NCBI RefSeq assembly: GCF_004798865.1
Contig: NW_025335941.1
Span: 12,380,874 to 12,444,873, forward strand
Direction of reading: 5' to 3'
Length of the DNA: 64,000 nucleotides
Source: Varanus komodoensis
Taxonomy: Eukaryota > Chordata > Lepidosauria > Squamata > Varanidae
Shown here: positions 11,611-24,207 of the stretch, piece after piece
Layout of the letters: each line of letters opens with the position of its first letter
Numbering within the stretch: the first letter of the stretch is position 1
Notes under the pieces: generated by a model
What the model saw: only the letters and a program-made list of their open reading frames with translations
Told to the model about the DNA's origin: nothing
Databases searched by the model: none
Made by a program: the position numbers and the translations under genes

Positions 11611-13460
11611 GACCAAAAGGGAAAGAGATTGTGTCTCAGTACTTTGCTAAGATGAGAGGCAGATTGTTTGCTTTGGCTGCTCGTGCTCCATATCAGCTCC
11701 GATTTGAAGACAGGCAGATTCCAGGGAAGATGATCATATCAGGCTGTTATTGCTCAACAGTCATTGCTCATGGAGAACTCTGAGTTTCAGGAGAAGGGGA
11801 CAGTCACACCAGGTGTCCAGAGCACAGAAAGAAAGGACGTCACCAAGGAAACCAAACTTGCCATTCCCCTTTGGCACCTAGCCCCAGCCCTCCCTGTATT
11901 ATTGGGTGTGTGAGTCAGGCTGGAACTCTGCCTTCCAGTCAAGCCAAGAGTGGCCCGAGCAGGGTTTTAGCTACCTAATATAAGACGCTAGGCTGCAGTC
12001 TATTGTGGCTCCCACTGCAGACAGCCGTGTGGTGAAGCAGTGGCCTGTGCCAAGGAGGGGCCCCACCACTGAGAGCTGCCTTGCCCTGTCACCAGCCCAG
12101 GCTCACCTGCCACCTTCTGGTAGCTTAGAAGGGATGACCCACGGAGCAATGGTGGTGGTGGAGAGGATGAGGGGCGCCACTGTGGCTCCCTGCTTGCTCC
12201 TTGCCACTGCTCTGATTCTCTCTGACAGGCGTGCTGTGGGGAGGGAGGGAGGCAGCGGCCAGTGGAGGCGGACACACCAAGGGAGGGGCCCCTGGGATAT
12301 TTTGCCAGAGAGCCCCCAAAACCTGGAGTCACCACTGTACCTCCTGCAATAATGCGGCCCTTAGCAAACGTGCTTTTGCCCAAAGGACACCTTGGCTGCC
12401 TGTGTGGCCCACTGGCAGTCCAGCCTGTGGTGCTAGTGGCTCTGCGGCATCATGGAGAGGGAGGCTGACTCAGGGGCACCTGGGTGTTTCTGGAAGCTCT
12501 CCCACTTGCAGGGCAACCAGCCCATCCTGCCATGGCAGTGACTCAGGCATCCAGGCATGCGTTCCAGCATATTTAAAACTCGTTCTTATGAGCAACCATG
12601 TATGAATCTACAGAAATTCTGCACTGGGAAAATACTTTTTCTGTTAAAAAAAGAAAAAGGAAGGGAAAACAAGCTTTCTGTAATCCGTGGTATGAATAAT
12701 GCTGGTTAGGGGTTGTGACTTAAAATTATATGTGTATCTCTTCTGTGGGTAAGATTCTATTATTCCAAAAAAAGCTTCTGCTTTCCCAAGTAGATTGTGT
12801 TATGGATCTGCATGTATTTGGAAAATTTATTCCTGACTTTGGTTTATATAACAGCATCTTTTCTTTGGTTTTAGGCCCTAGATTTGACTCCTTGGTAAGG
12901 GATAGATTCCGGCAAAAAGCAAGTTAGGGTGGCAGATGGAAAAGTGGCACAGGGTGCCCACACGTGCATTCTGCCAAGAAACTGAACACCAAAATGCATA
13001 CGATTCCAAGTGCTAATTTATACATATCAATGCCAATTTAGAAATAATTCTTATGATGTAACTTATCCCAATGTAATGGAAAGACTGTACTAAAGTGACC
13101 AGTGTGGTAGAATGCTCTAGTTGCCATCCAGGGACTTGCATCTTGATGGGCAGCTTCAAGGATCTCCTTGGTCCCCTCCTCTTCCTCCTTGTCAGCCTTA
13201 GACTGGGCATGTAGGCCAGTGTCCTTTGACAACCTTTCAAATGCGTCCTCTGTGAAGTGGGACAGAGGGGCCAGCCTGGGGGGGTGGCATGCTTTTGTAT
13301 CTAATCCAACTGCAGTATCAAATATTTTAGGCAATGCAGCTCTCTGAGGGGGGATTTGCTGCAGAGAAGGGGGTATGCTTTAACCCTTCCCTTCTGACCG
13401 CTTTTTTGGCAACAGCCACTCCGCAGATGCTGTTCCCATCCACTGGACCTCACACAAACC
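11611..13460. other. Unassigned block with a GC-rich centre
   Basis: The part about 12000-12560 is clearly more GC-rich than its surroundings and has overlapping open frames of 115-127 codons on both strands, without recognisable domains. From 13038 to 13334 the minus strand has a 98-codon open frame rich in Lys/Glu, not recognised. Neither is supported as a gene. Confidence 0.4.
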
Positions 13461-13464
13461 TTTA

Positions 13465-13660
13465 TTCATTTGTAATCTTTATTTTCCAGAAGGAAGCCAA
13501 GCTGCCTTGCATAATCCACCTCCTCTTCTCATCACAACAACCCTGTGAGGTAGGCTGTGTTGACTCAGTAACTGTCAGCCAGTGAGCTTGATGGCTGGGT
13601 GGGGACTAGGGACTGGATTTCCTGAGTCTGTGTGCCGTATGCTGACCACCACACTGCAAA
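13465..13660 (-). mobile_element. tRNA-derived SINE, antisense, eroded
   Basis: The plus strand shows the reverse of the SINE core: CTCATCACAACAACCCTGTG then AGGTAGGCTGTGTTGAC, followed by the reversed head (GACTGGATTTCCTGAGTCTG...ACCACACTGC). Same family as 14884 and 21298. Confidence 0.7.
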
Positions 13661-13954
13661 GGTTCTCTGTCTGAAGTAAGCCTGCATTTGGAACCTTTGG
13701 GGGAGGGAGTGGATGGGGAGTTGCAGCCGAAAGGCACCTCTTGGGAGAAGGGCTAAGCACCTCCCACGCACTTCTCTGCGGCAAATGGCCCATGACAATG
13801 CAGAGAAAAAGTAGCGGGCATGTTTAGTACATGCCTTGTCCTGTGGTGCGTACTTCACTCCTGTGTAGCAGAAGCTGAGCTGTGGAGCTTGCCAACAATT
13901 TCATTGGGACTTGCCTTCAAGGGAAGTATGCTTAGGATAGCATGTGCGCACAGA

Positions 13955-13993
13955 GAGGGAGGGAGGGAGGGAGGGAGGGAGGGAGGGAGGGAG
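13955..13993. repeat. (GGGA)n microsatellite
   Basis: About ten GAGG/GGGA units in a row, nearly perfect. Confidence 0.95.
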
Positions 13994-14883
13994 AAAAGTA
14001 CATCAGAGTAGAATCAAGTTATTGTTTAAGGGAGAGAAAGGTAAAATTATTCGGCACATCAGTTTACAAATATTGAATAAGGGGACAACTTTGAATGATG
14101 TAAAATGATTTGATGTTCCTATTAGAATGAACTACAAATGCTCACATGAAACAAATGTTCACGTAAAATAATACTGTACAGCAACCATTCATCTCACTCA
14201 CTATCTGCGTTTTAAATATATGACATTTATAGATTTAAAGTGCTATTAAAATTTAAATATATTCTTCATTTTCTATTTACATATAGGGTATTTGTAAAAC
14301 AAATGCTTGAAATGACAAACAAGACAGTAACATACAGGCTATTGCTTTTGACCTTTTGTTGCTTTGTAAACCCTTTCCATAGCCAAACACTGATATATTT
14401 TTCTTCCTAAATACAATGCAGGTGGCTTTTGTTTTTTATTAATCCAGATACGCTTATGGCTGCATTCCTTTCCATAATTACCTGAGCGTGCATACTCTTG
14501 AATCCAAGAAGATTTACTTCTGGCTAAACATGCATAGGTTTGTATATGTTTTCAGGCAAAACCATATCCCCATGGTTATTATAACATTAAAGACTTTAGC
14601 TGCATTTACTCCTACACAGAGTATTCATCTTGAGGCATGAAAGTCCCGACTTTGTTACCAAAGATTTATATCAGGCACTGAGAAACTGATGAATGCTTGG
14701 AATTAACAGTATATGAGTTATTCAAAGAAACATAACATGAATCATATTAATACTAATAACAATAATCTTTTAAAAATACTGGATGGGGAAACATTTAGTA
14801 GAATCAGGAGCAGTGAAGAGTGGAAAAGAAAAACATCCAGAATCAATGTGAAAGAAACCATGAAATTGGTAGAATTCAACTGA

Positions 14884-15109
14884 GAGCCAGTGCAGTGTAG
14901 TGGTTAAGAGCGTGGGACTGGGACTCAGGTGATGTGGGTTCCAGTTCCTACTCACCATGGAGCCAGCTGGGTGACTTGAGGCCAGTCACAGACTCTCAGT
15001 CCAACCTACCTCATAGGGTTGTTGTGACGATGTTGAGAGCAGCAGGAGAATGATGTAAGGTGCTCTGAGTTCTTTAAAAAGAAAAAAGGTAATAATGAAT
15101 AAATAAATC
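14884..15109 (+). mobile_element. tRNA-derived SINE, nearly full length
   Basis: Begins GAGCCAGTGCAGTGTAGTGG with a box A-like TAGTGGTTAAGAGC, then GTGGGTTCCAGTTCC as box B, CACAGACTCTCAGTCCAACC, and CCTACCTCATAGGGTTGTTG. It ends with a LINE-like tail (GGTGCTCTGAGTTC) and AATAATGAATAAATAAAT. Paralogues lie at 18883, 21298, 33297 and 54836. Confidence 0.85.
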
Positions 15110-16845
15110 CATGCCTTTTGCCTATGGATGAAGTGTATTTCAATTAGTAATCTCACCCATGTGTCTAAATTTGATGTGTTGCTTTTGGGAGTGAAAATAA
15201 GAGGGAACCTTGAGAAGACCTCACAAAATAGCCAGTCTGAACTAAATGAAAGTAGCAGGCCAAAACTCCCCAGATGAATGAGTGCAATGCTGCCTCTATC
15301 ATAAAAGGTAGGAGCTCGTTCCAAAAATGAAGGGGGTTGTCACCATGGTCAGGATGGGACACACCATGAAAGTGCATTCCAGAGCAGTTCTGTACATCTT
15401 TCATGGAGCGTAAGATTTTGCACAGGGAGAAAAACAGCATAAGCTGTACTTTTTGGAACTGCCATTTTTATGGTGCTGACTTGCACCCAGAAATTAGAGA
15501 GCAAACTGTAGCAGAACTTGGCAGGCAACATAGACTTGAACCTGAACTGAGGATTATTTGCAGGGAATGCTTTCACTGTGCCATTGCCATTCTTTATTTA
15601 AGAACTTTTAGTGGGTGGAGAAAGCAGGGAAAATAATGTTGTCTTACACTTTTAATCCTCCCATGTTTTCCTACTGTGTCTTCCACCTTTTTTTCTTTCC
15701 ACAAAAGGTCCATTTAGGGCTTTCAGATGGAAAGCAACTAGCACTACAAACTACATGGTGCCATACAGCTATTTCACCTTTTCTTCCCCATTTGGTTTTC
15801 TTGGGCTTCTGCACAAGGGTTTTATCCTGTCATCACCCTGCCTCATTCATGGAAATTTCATGAAATTATACGAGGGGCTCAGACAATATTATCCTTTTGT
15901 AATGTTCCTGTGTATTTCCAGTGCTTCTTCCATCTTCTTTCTTTACTGCAGAGAATCCTTTAAGGAAGAAGAGACAGGAGAGTCACACAGTGTCTTCTGG
16001 ATGTTAGCACTAGTGCACCCCTGAAGTTCATCAGTGTTTTACACTAATATTCAAATAAAGGCTAGTAGAAGATGAGTATAGCCAGGAATGAAAACAGAGT
16101 CTCTGCCTCAGATATCTGCATTATAATTAGGCATTTGCATCTCAGTTAACTGGGTAGACATGACTGGACAAGTTATTTCTAGAAAACACGGAGGCGTAAC
16201 TGTGGTCACCCGCAAACCTCTTGACTGTGTATTTCATAGCTGTTCTTATTTCTCATTATGGTTTTTCTTATTAGCTTTGCAATAATTTAGTGGTTCTATT
16301 TAGTGGTTTAGTGGTATTAACATCTTCGAAATAAACTCTTTCTGTGGCAAAAATCAGTTGGTTGGTAATTAGAAATAATATTTTATCATTTTATTTAATT
16401 TTTCTATTACTTTTCAATTGGAAATAATAAATATTGTCATCTTGGGTCAGGGCTTTCAGGGTTATAGAGGCTACATTCTGTGCCTGTACAAAAAGATGGA
16501 CCCCATTTTTAACTCCATACAAACCCACATGTTGTGACAAAGATAGGCAGAGAAGCATCTCCCAACACCCTTCCTGTAATATCAGTAGTTGTGGTCTGAT
16601 GACTTGGACTGGCAGTAGATTCAGTACAAACAAATGGAGGGTAAATTTGGCTTCTAAATTTTTATTTGTTACATTGTTTGTTATTATTGTTACAATCTGT
16701 TAACTAATTTTTATTGTAAAATGAATGAAACAGTTGAGTTCATTCATTGATTTCATTGTCCATTCCTTTAAAAAACAAAGTCAAATGTGGATTCCTACTG
16801 AATGCTCATCCTCACATTTGAAACAGCATTTTCACTGTGTGCACA
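15110..16845. other. Unassigned intergenic sequence
   Basis: Open frames up to 112 codons (15324-14986, minus strand) overlap the SINE and carry no domain. No gene is seen. Confidence 0.4.
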
Positions 16846-16846
16846 A

Positions 16847-17110
16847 GAACATAAGAGCTATGCTGAGTCACATCAAATCTTCTCCAGCCCAGCATTCTGT
16901 TTCCTTCAGCAGCTAACCAGATACCCAAGGGAAGCCCACAAGCAGACATGAGTTCAATAGCACCTCTTCCCCCATGCTCCCTAGCAGTTGGGAGGCATCT
17001 GCCTCAGCTATTAGACCTGTGGCCAATAATGACTAGCCAAGTAGCCATCAGTAGCCTTATCTTCCATGTGTGCTGGAGGATTATCCAAGATTATATTCCT
17101 GTTGCAGCAA
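16847..17110 (-). mobile_element. CR1 LINE 3' end, antisense
   Basis: Starts GAACATAAGAGC, then CCAGCCCAGCATTCTGTTTC, AACCAGATACCCAAGGGAAG, CCCACAAGCAGACATGAGTT, and TAGCCATCAGTAGCCTTATC. All of these are the reverse of the CR1 3' end. It is 5'-truncated. Confidence 0.85.
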
Positions 17111-17599
17111 CACACTCTGGCTAGATTTCAGAGTAGCTCATGCATTCCTAAGTGTATCTGCAATACAAACTCTTATGTAGTATTGTGCAAAGCCAGCTTA
17201 CATTCTTACATTCTCTTTCTCTCTATTGGTGTGACATCAGTATGAAACACATCATACATCCATATTCCATTCTTTACAATACTATGGCTGGTGATTATCT
17301 CCTATGAAAAAGGTGTGGGATTTGCCTCCCCCCACAAAAAGGTCCATTATTATAGAACTCAAAGGTAGGAGGGAGAGCTGCTTACAACTTACGTTCCGTG
17401 CTTCCATGCCCAAATCCAGATGTAGATGGGAGAGAGGAAGTACCTGGGACCATGTAGTCCTCCTCTTGCATGCTAATGCCAAACAAGCACTATTTGTGAC
17501 ACTACACAACATCATCACTCATGATGGGGCATGCCAGTTAAGGCATCGGCCTTAGTTTCCAGTGTCTTGACTTTGAAGAGCCTTTGGCAAACCAGAATG

Positions 17600-18640
17600 G
17601 CCTCAACTCTAGTCTTAAAACAGCAGTTAAAAATTCACTGAATGTCTATACAAAGATAAAATAATTACTATAACCTAGTAAATATGATAACCTCTTCTTG
17701 AAACAAAATGCAAAATAAAGCAAGACATAACAAAATGAAACAATAATGCACTATCTCCTTCATTAATGAAGTTGTATTTTTAAAAACCCATTCTAGTTAA
17801 TAATATTCAGCTCTTTCTCATAACAATACTGAAAAAACTCTGTTGATTTTATCCATGGTATCAGCAAAATGTCTCCTGTTTATTTCTTAATATACTTAAT
17901 TTACAAACTTACACTTGTTTTAAATTAATGTTCCTTGCCAACCAAATGTGATTATTTGAATTAAAATTTTGTTGAAGATTTTTTTTTGTTTTTTATACTA
18001 CACATAGACTATATATAACCCATTTTTAGCAAGTACATATAATAAATAAAAAGTTTGGTCAAACATTATATGAAAAAGTTATCTGTCTTATTTTCAAAAT
18101 TGGAAAACCTATGGTATTGTTTCTAAAAGGAATTAGTGCCCTTGGATAAACTTTAAAGGCAATTTTACCAGTATTTATGAATAAAACATACCAGTAATAT
18201 ATTGTAACTGGTCAGCTATTCTAGGATGTGAAAAGCCATTGCTTTTACTAACTCATGTCAAAATAACCACTTTTGTGATAAATAATTAAATATTTAATAG
18301 GATATGTTTATAAAGGCATTTTAAACTGATGCCAAAACATACAGTGAACAGTCTGTACTTTTATATACCCTAAGGTGGAGTTCATGTTATTTTTATGGTA
18401 AACACATGGAAACTTGTTTTTCTTATTATTTTCCCCCAAATAATTCTTTCTTCATACAATGGCCATTTTTGTTCTTAATCAGTTCCTGCTGTTACAAGAA
18501 AAAAGACAAATATATAATGACTAAATTTCTCCTCTCTTTGATGCAAATCTAACAGAATTGTAATACATTTACACCTCTCCACTGATTGTACAAAACTTAG
18601 GGTGCAGAAAAAAATTAATCTGGGTATTTGGTCAATGATC
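17600..18640. other. AT-rich, repeat-poor block
   Basis: About 1 kb of strongly AT-rich sequence without any repeat I recognise and without long open frames. It could be old single-copy DNA or contain conserved non-coding elements. The sequence alone does not say. Confidence 0.35.
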
Positions 18641-18657
18641 TAATAAGGGTGAAATGA

Positions 18658-18680
18658 CAGCAGCAGCAGCAGCAGCAGCA
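18658..18680. repeat. (CAG)n trinucleotide repeat
   Basis: Nearly eight perfect CAG units, not in any supported coding frame. Confidence 0.95.
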
Positions 18681-18882
18681 AACCCTTAAGGATGTATTGA
18701 AATACCTGAAACTCTCATTTTGTAATCCAGCATTTCAAACCATTAAATTAGTGCCATTAAAACTGATGGGACTGTTCTGGAATGACTGGCCTGAGATCTG
18801 AAAATCCTGTATTTCTCCAAGAGTCCTCCTTTACGCAACACAAAAGAAAGGCAAAGAGCACACAGATTTGCATAACATTTGA

Positions 18883-19085
18883 GAGCCAGTGTGGGGGGAA
18901 TGGCTAAGAGTGGGATCTGGGTTCCAAGGCCCACTTAGCCATGAAACTTGCTGGGTGGCTTTGGGCTTGGTACCGCCTCTCAGCCTAGCCTACCTCACAG
19001 AGAGTAGGAGAACCTTGTAAGTCACCCTGGGTTCCTTGCTAGAGGAAGATGGTTGTGATGTACGTGCAATGCAACAACAACAAAA
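18883..19085 (+). mobile_element. tRNA-derived SINE, eroded copy
   Basis: Begins GAGCCAGTGTGGGG, with TGGCTAAGAGTGGGATCTGG, GCCTAGCCTACCTCACAG, AACCTTGTAAGTCACCCTGG and a CAACAACAACAAAAA tail. It is a more diverged relative of the copy at 14884. Confidence 0.75.
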
Positions 19086-21290
19086 AGCATGCTGATTTAT
19101 ATGTATACATGTGAATCAACATGTGCAAATATTATGCACATTAATTTAGATCTGCATTTAATCATTATTCATTAATGCAGTACATCGCAGCATAATGAGG
19201 AAAACTGATCAGGTGCCAATATCCACCCATCCAAACAATGATGAGCAATGTCAAGGCTGCTACTTTCCCTTCCTTCTTAAGATTCTTTATCTTAAAATGG
19301 TCTTGGACCAGAGATTCTTCACTAGAAGGACACTTTAACACAGAATAATGTGCTTCTTAAAGAGGGGTGCATGGCCACCATATGAGAGACTCCATCAACC
19401 CAATGCCAAAGCTTTGAGGAGGATAGAGTAGTTTTCTAGAGTGGCTGTGAAGTTGCTGCTGGATCTTTTTTTATTACTAATGAGACCTTAAAAATACTGA
19501 TTCTTTTTTTTGGGGGGGGGGTTAACCCTTAAAAGTAGCATCTCAGGCAATGAGATCATTAGAGGCTTGAGAAGGCTTTAAACATCTTAGTCCTGCATTT
19601 TCTTCAGTTGTTGCTAGCAGCAAATGAGGAGAGGGAAACAGTCGGACTCGCACACATGATGCCAGCAATGGCACTGGTGAGGAAAGACCAGCATCACCCT
19701 CTGTGACAGCAGCATCTAACTCCTGGCTCACATGCTCAGCGACCTATGTCCAGGTGGGTGATAATTCCTTCATACCTGTCAATGGAGGCAGGTAATCACT
19801 GGTATGGCAAGCCTCTAACAGGCAAAAGCAAGGGGCATCTTCCTTTTGGAGTTGCCACTCCAAAGCTACACACAGATGGCACTGAAATTCATTGCTTAAT
19901 ACTGTGAAGACCAGGACTGATGTGTGTGATACTCCTGTAGCACAGCAGGGTGCGGATTTTGAATCCCAGGTGGGAGCTGGGAAGTGGACCTGATGAGTGC
20001 TAAGGCTGGCCTGTTGTAGCACTTTTTTAGATAGGTTCCTTTCCCCATCCACTTTTTTTTCTGTTAGGAGGCTTCTGTGCCTTTAAGAGACATGTGGCAA
20101 GCAGAAATTCAAGACATGACACTTTTCCTGGCATAGGAATGGCAGAATTGTGGGGAAATGGCATCTGTACAGACAAATACCTGTTCATCATTTTGTTTGT
20201 TACAACTGACATTGAATCTGATAAAGTTATCCTTAGCACAGCAATGCACACTCATGAAAAATATGACCTTCATCATTGCTAGAGTGATCAGTGGTCTTGT
20301 GGTTGACTCTCAGATTCAACCCCCTTATTCTGCAAGGCAATTTCCCTTTTTCAAATGTGCTGGAAGACAACAGTGAGTCCAAGGTTGCCAGTATGCTTCT
20401 GAAAGACTGTGTCATTCTTATATTCCTTGTGTTTTGAGGACAAGATTATAAGAAAAGGCATTTTAACTTTATTTAAAGTACTTCAACATATACTTTGTGA
20501 AGATACACAGTTCTGTGTGTGTGTTTTCCTAATATGCACAGTTTTGTATGCATTTTTAATTGGAGAACACCTTTGCACTATTGGGAGCAGTGAGAATTTT
20601 GAAGGATAGCTGCTTTTTAATTTACACATCGGTTTGAAATGCAAAGTTAGGTAAAGTGTATAAAAATGCAAGCTAAAAAATTATTTCCTATCTTTTACTC
20701 AGCACCACTGCTCAGATCAAATACAGAGACTGCCTCTTTCCCCACATGGTTACTTTAAAAATTTCAGTTCTTTTTAAATTGGGAGATCAGACAATGTCTT
20801 GATTAAATTTCTTTTGGCCTAAACTCTTAACAGTTACCTCATTTTCCCACTAATATAAGTAAAGCATACATAAAAGAATGTAAGCTATGTATTTCGATGC
20901 CTGTCAAAATACAGTGTTGAATCAGACATCATATAAAGATAAGCCTGAATGCTCTCAGTGTTTCCAGTTCTTTCTCTATGAAAAGAAACAAGGAACAGTT
21001 CCCTTTTTAAAAAGACCGCACACTGACTAAGCACTGAGACACAGCTTTATGGTGTAGGTGTTGTTGCTGGCACCATACACCTGAAGATAACATTATCAAC
21101 TGCAGTCTCCACCTGCTTGGCTGACTGAAGCAACCCTGACCTTATTCAAGCAAAACAACTTGTTGAACAGGGAAGGTCTGAGAGGATCGACCTAAAAGGC
21201 TAGGATTAAGTCATATGCCAGTGGGGCCAACCTATTCTTTGTACAGTGTAGGGTTTCAGATATGGAGTATGTCAAATGTATTCTGTCTTT
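19086..21290. other. Unassigned intergenic sequence
   Basis: Contains a run of ten G (19512-19521). Open frames are at most about 100 codons and unrecognised. I see no gene. Confidence 0.4.
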
Positions 21291-21297
21291 CATGGAT

Positions 21298-21545
21298 TAT
21301 TTATTTTATTGATTTATTAGATTTATACCCTGCTTTTTTCTTTTTAAAATAACTCAAGGCAGCTTTTATCATTCTCCTCCTGCTGCTCTCAACGTCCTCA
21401 CAACAACCCTGTGAGGTAGGTTGGACTGAAAGTCTGTGACTGGTCTCAAGTCACCCAGCTGGCTCCATGGCGGAGCAGGGACTAGAACCCAGATCACCTG
21501 AGTCCCAGTCCCACGCTCTCAACCACTATGCCACACTGGCTCTTG
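21298..21545 (-). mobile_element. tRNA-derived SINE, antisense, nearly full length
   Basis: Reverse copy of the family at 14884: GATTTATACCCTGCTTTTTT (LINE-like tail), CACAACAACCCTGTGAGGTA, GGTTGGACTGAAAGTCTGTG, GTCACCCAGCTGGCTCCATG, then the reversed tRNA head CTCAACCACTATGCCACACT and GGCTC. It is well preserved. Confidence 0.85.
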
Positions 21546-22409
21546 TGGTATCTTTATCTTTATCACACTTATCAGGCATCTTTCACTCTGTCATCCACTA
21601 ACTGATGAAATCGGATTCTTTCCCTCAGAATTTCACTCTGCTTGGTGGTAAGTCATATTAGTGCTAATTTACTTTAGTACGAATGCGAATTAGTACAAAT
21701 CTTCCCTGAAAAGGGGAAAATTGGTCTATAACCCTGCAGAATCCATGTGACTTGGAAAAAGCCAGTGTGTGAAGGCATTCACAAGCTGCATTAATAAATA
21801 TTGAAACTCATTTGAATCTGTTGCACATTTATCTGACATCCCTACTCAATGTGCTCAAGTGCTTTTAATAATTACATGGCCAGAAGAAGAGAAATAGATC
21901 CCCTTCTGTCCAGCACAGAGCAAGGCCCCAAGTATTACCTGTTGAACTCCTGCATGTCTCACTTAAAGGCACAGGAGTGCTGAAAACAACAACAAAAAAG
22001 TGACTATTTAATACAACTTCATTGGTTTAGGCCACTTTATTGCTTTGCTTTATTTTTGTTGACAGAAAAGGAATAGCATGGTGCATGTAGGGCTTCCTGT
22101 GTATGAACCCGTGAAACTGCCTGAGGATGAAGACAGAAGCCCAAATCAATCCATGGAGACTCAGTTGGGCCAGTGAGTTTATGAAGGTGTAGGTGACTCA
22201 GGCAACTACACAGGATTCAGAAATGCAGGCCTCACCTCCAACCACCCAGTGCAGGCTGATCCCAACCCACACTGAGCGTTCTCAGGGTGTCCTGCTTCCA
22301 AAGAGAGTTCATCTTTGGAATAGTGTAGATGAGAATAGAGCTTCCTGGCATTCCTGGACCAATATAGACCCATGGAGGAAAATGCCCCTTTTGCTCCCCT
22401 CACTTTGCG
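21546..22409. other. Unassigned intergenic sequence
   Basis: No repeat or gene recognised. Overlapping open frames of 114 and 123 codons on opposite strands around 22193-22577 have no domain. Confidence 0.35.
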
Positions 22410-22510
22410 ATAGGTCACATTTTCCAACCTGGAGCCTTGGACTACGACTCCAATTGATCTGGAGCAGTTGTAGTCCAACACTTTTGGAAAGGGCTGGGAT
22501 AGATGATATC
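22410..22510. mobile_element. MITE-like repeat, family B
   Basis: A short inverted repeat: TTCCAACCTGGAGCCTTGGA then CTACGACTCCAATTGAT on the left, and GTTGTAGTCCAACACTTTTG then GAAAGGGCTGG on the right. The arms are imperfect reverse complements around GGACTAC. Confidence 0.55.
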
Positions 22511-23613
22511 TGCCCTTTAGTGTTTTCCCCTTCCTAATTCTTCTCCATGTCTTTGAAACAGCTACCTGTAGCTCCATGGACCAAGCTATCTACACTGTGG
22601 TCATCCTTGTGTGTCCATCAGCTTCCTATTCTGAACTGTTTCCATTCAATCTGTTCATTATGAAAACTTTTAAAAAACAACATGGATTTCCAACTTTTTC
22701 TTTTCTTTCACCTTTTTTCCCCTTTTGTGTCATGCCTTTTAGACTATAAATCTGCAGGCAGGGACTATCCTGAATTTATTCTGTGCACCTGTTTATCACG
22801 GTAATCCAAATGCAGTCAAAATTTACTAAATTTAAGTGTGCTGTAATGCTGGTGTGAGAGTAGAGTGCCCTGAAATCTTTACTGCTTCAGTCTTGTGCCT
22901 TACTCACTACCCAAGTCAATAAAAAGGCTCTTGATAAAATATATAGGAAGGAGATTGCAAAAAAGGTGACTGTGATAATCTAGCTATGTCTGAAGGTGCT
23001 ATTTGCTGATGCAAAGTTAGCATAGGTGTCAAGATGATTATGAGGATCTTGAACCTAGTGGGAGAAGCAAATGAACAAGCAAATGTTCTTGTAATTTTAA
23101 CAAAAGAGAGAGAGAGGAAACAGCAACAAATAAGAACATAGCCAGAAAGTGTATCCATTCACAACAACCATTCACAACATCATCAATAAAATAGAAAGAA
23201 AAATCAAAACGAAAGACCCACCACTTCTGTTTCAACTATATAGATTTCTGTAAGCAGTCCATATTGCTCAGTAAGCATCCAGATGAAGTGCATGATTGGC
23301 AGATAAATGCTCAGCTGTGGTGAGAGTAGCACATTCTCCAGATCATCCAATAATGGGTGGTGGGGAGTTATTTTGCTTGGAATGAGTCTCTTTGTGGCCA
23401 TGCAGGTTCTCAGAATTGACTGTTGTCCATTTGTTAATCTCCGCATCACAGGAATATAATTTGAAAGTACATGAGCTTCAATTATTGTCACAAGTTTTTT
23501 CAAGAACAACATGTATATGAACAATGACTTCCAACCAGAAAGGAGTCCAGTGTTAAAATATAATATCCTATTTACTTCAAGAGCAGATGTTGAAGCCCTT
23601 CAGTTGATCAGGT

Positions 23614-23672
23614 GAGAGATTAACTTTCAAAAGCTTTTTCCTGTAATATGGATCACTAAATTAGTTCTGGTT
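23614..23672 (+). repeat. Direct repeat, copy 1
   Basis: GAGAGATTAACTTTCAAAAG then TTTTTCCTGTAATATGGAT and ACTAAATTAGTTCTGGT. It recurs at 24875 in the same orientation with small changes. Confidence 0.7.
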
Positions 23673-24061
23673 ATTATTATATATGGCCTTTGCCAGCAAA
23701 CAAAGTGGTGGCATTGTTTTAAACATATAATAGTCACCTTTAAAATGTCACCACTTTCCTAGAGCCATTAGGGCACAGTAAGTTTTCTTTTTCTTGGGAT
23801 CATCATGAATTACTGCATTATTAAGAACCCTTTGAATGGATAATGGATGAGATATTACTTTAAGGTAGGCATGCCCCCACCCCCGCTTTTTGGTTAGTTT
23901 GGGTATGTGTCACAAGAAAGTAATGCACAATCCCACCCATCAGTCCAGCTTTCCATATGGATATTTGCAACAGCATTTTACCTTGAAAGAATTTTTGTAA
24001 AAGAGCTATTTGGGAGGTTGCATTCAACCATGGAACCACAGAGAAAGAAGCCAGATTTAGA

Positions 24062-24207
24062 GTGTCCAGATGCAAAATGGGGGAGGAGTCCTGGTCCTTT
24101 ACTAATCATGTGGAAGAGTTTACAGGATAAACTGCATCTGCTCAAATGTCCTCTTATCTGCAGCTGTTCAAGGTGCCAGAGCCCTATCTGCTTTTGCATC
24201 TGGACAC
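24062..24207. mobile_element. Terminal-inverted-repeat DNA element (MITE)
   Basis: A 146-bp unit bounded by a perfect 16-bp inverted repeat, GTGTCCAGATGCAAAA at 24062-24077 and TTTTGCATCTGGACAC at 24192-24207. The interior has no coding capacity. No clear target-site duplication is seen. Confidence 0.8.

Noticed and set aside
12000-12383. Overlapping open frames of 115-127 codons on both strands
   Set aside because: Open frames on both strands over the same GC-rich stretch are expected when few stop codons occur; no domain is seen.
14884-15109. Possible tRNA gene
   Set aside because: Box A and box B are present, but the sequence is a SINE with a LINE-like tail and several dispersed copies. 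It does not fold into a full tRNA by inspection.
18658-18680. CAG repeat as a polyglutamine-coding exon
   Set aside because: No open frame or splice signals around it suggest a coding exon.
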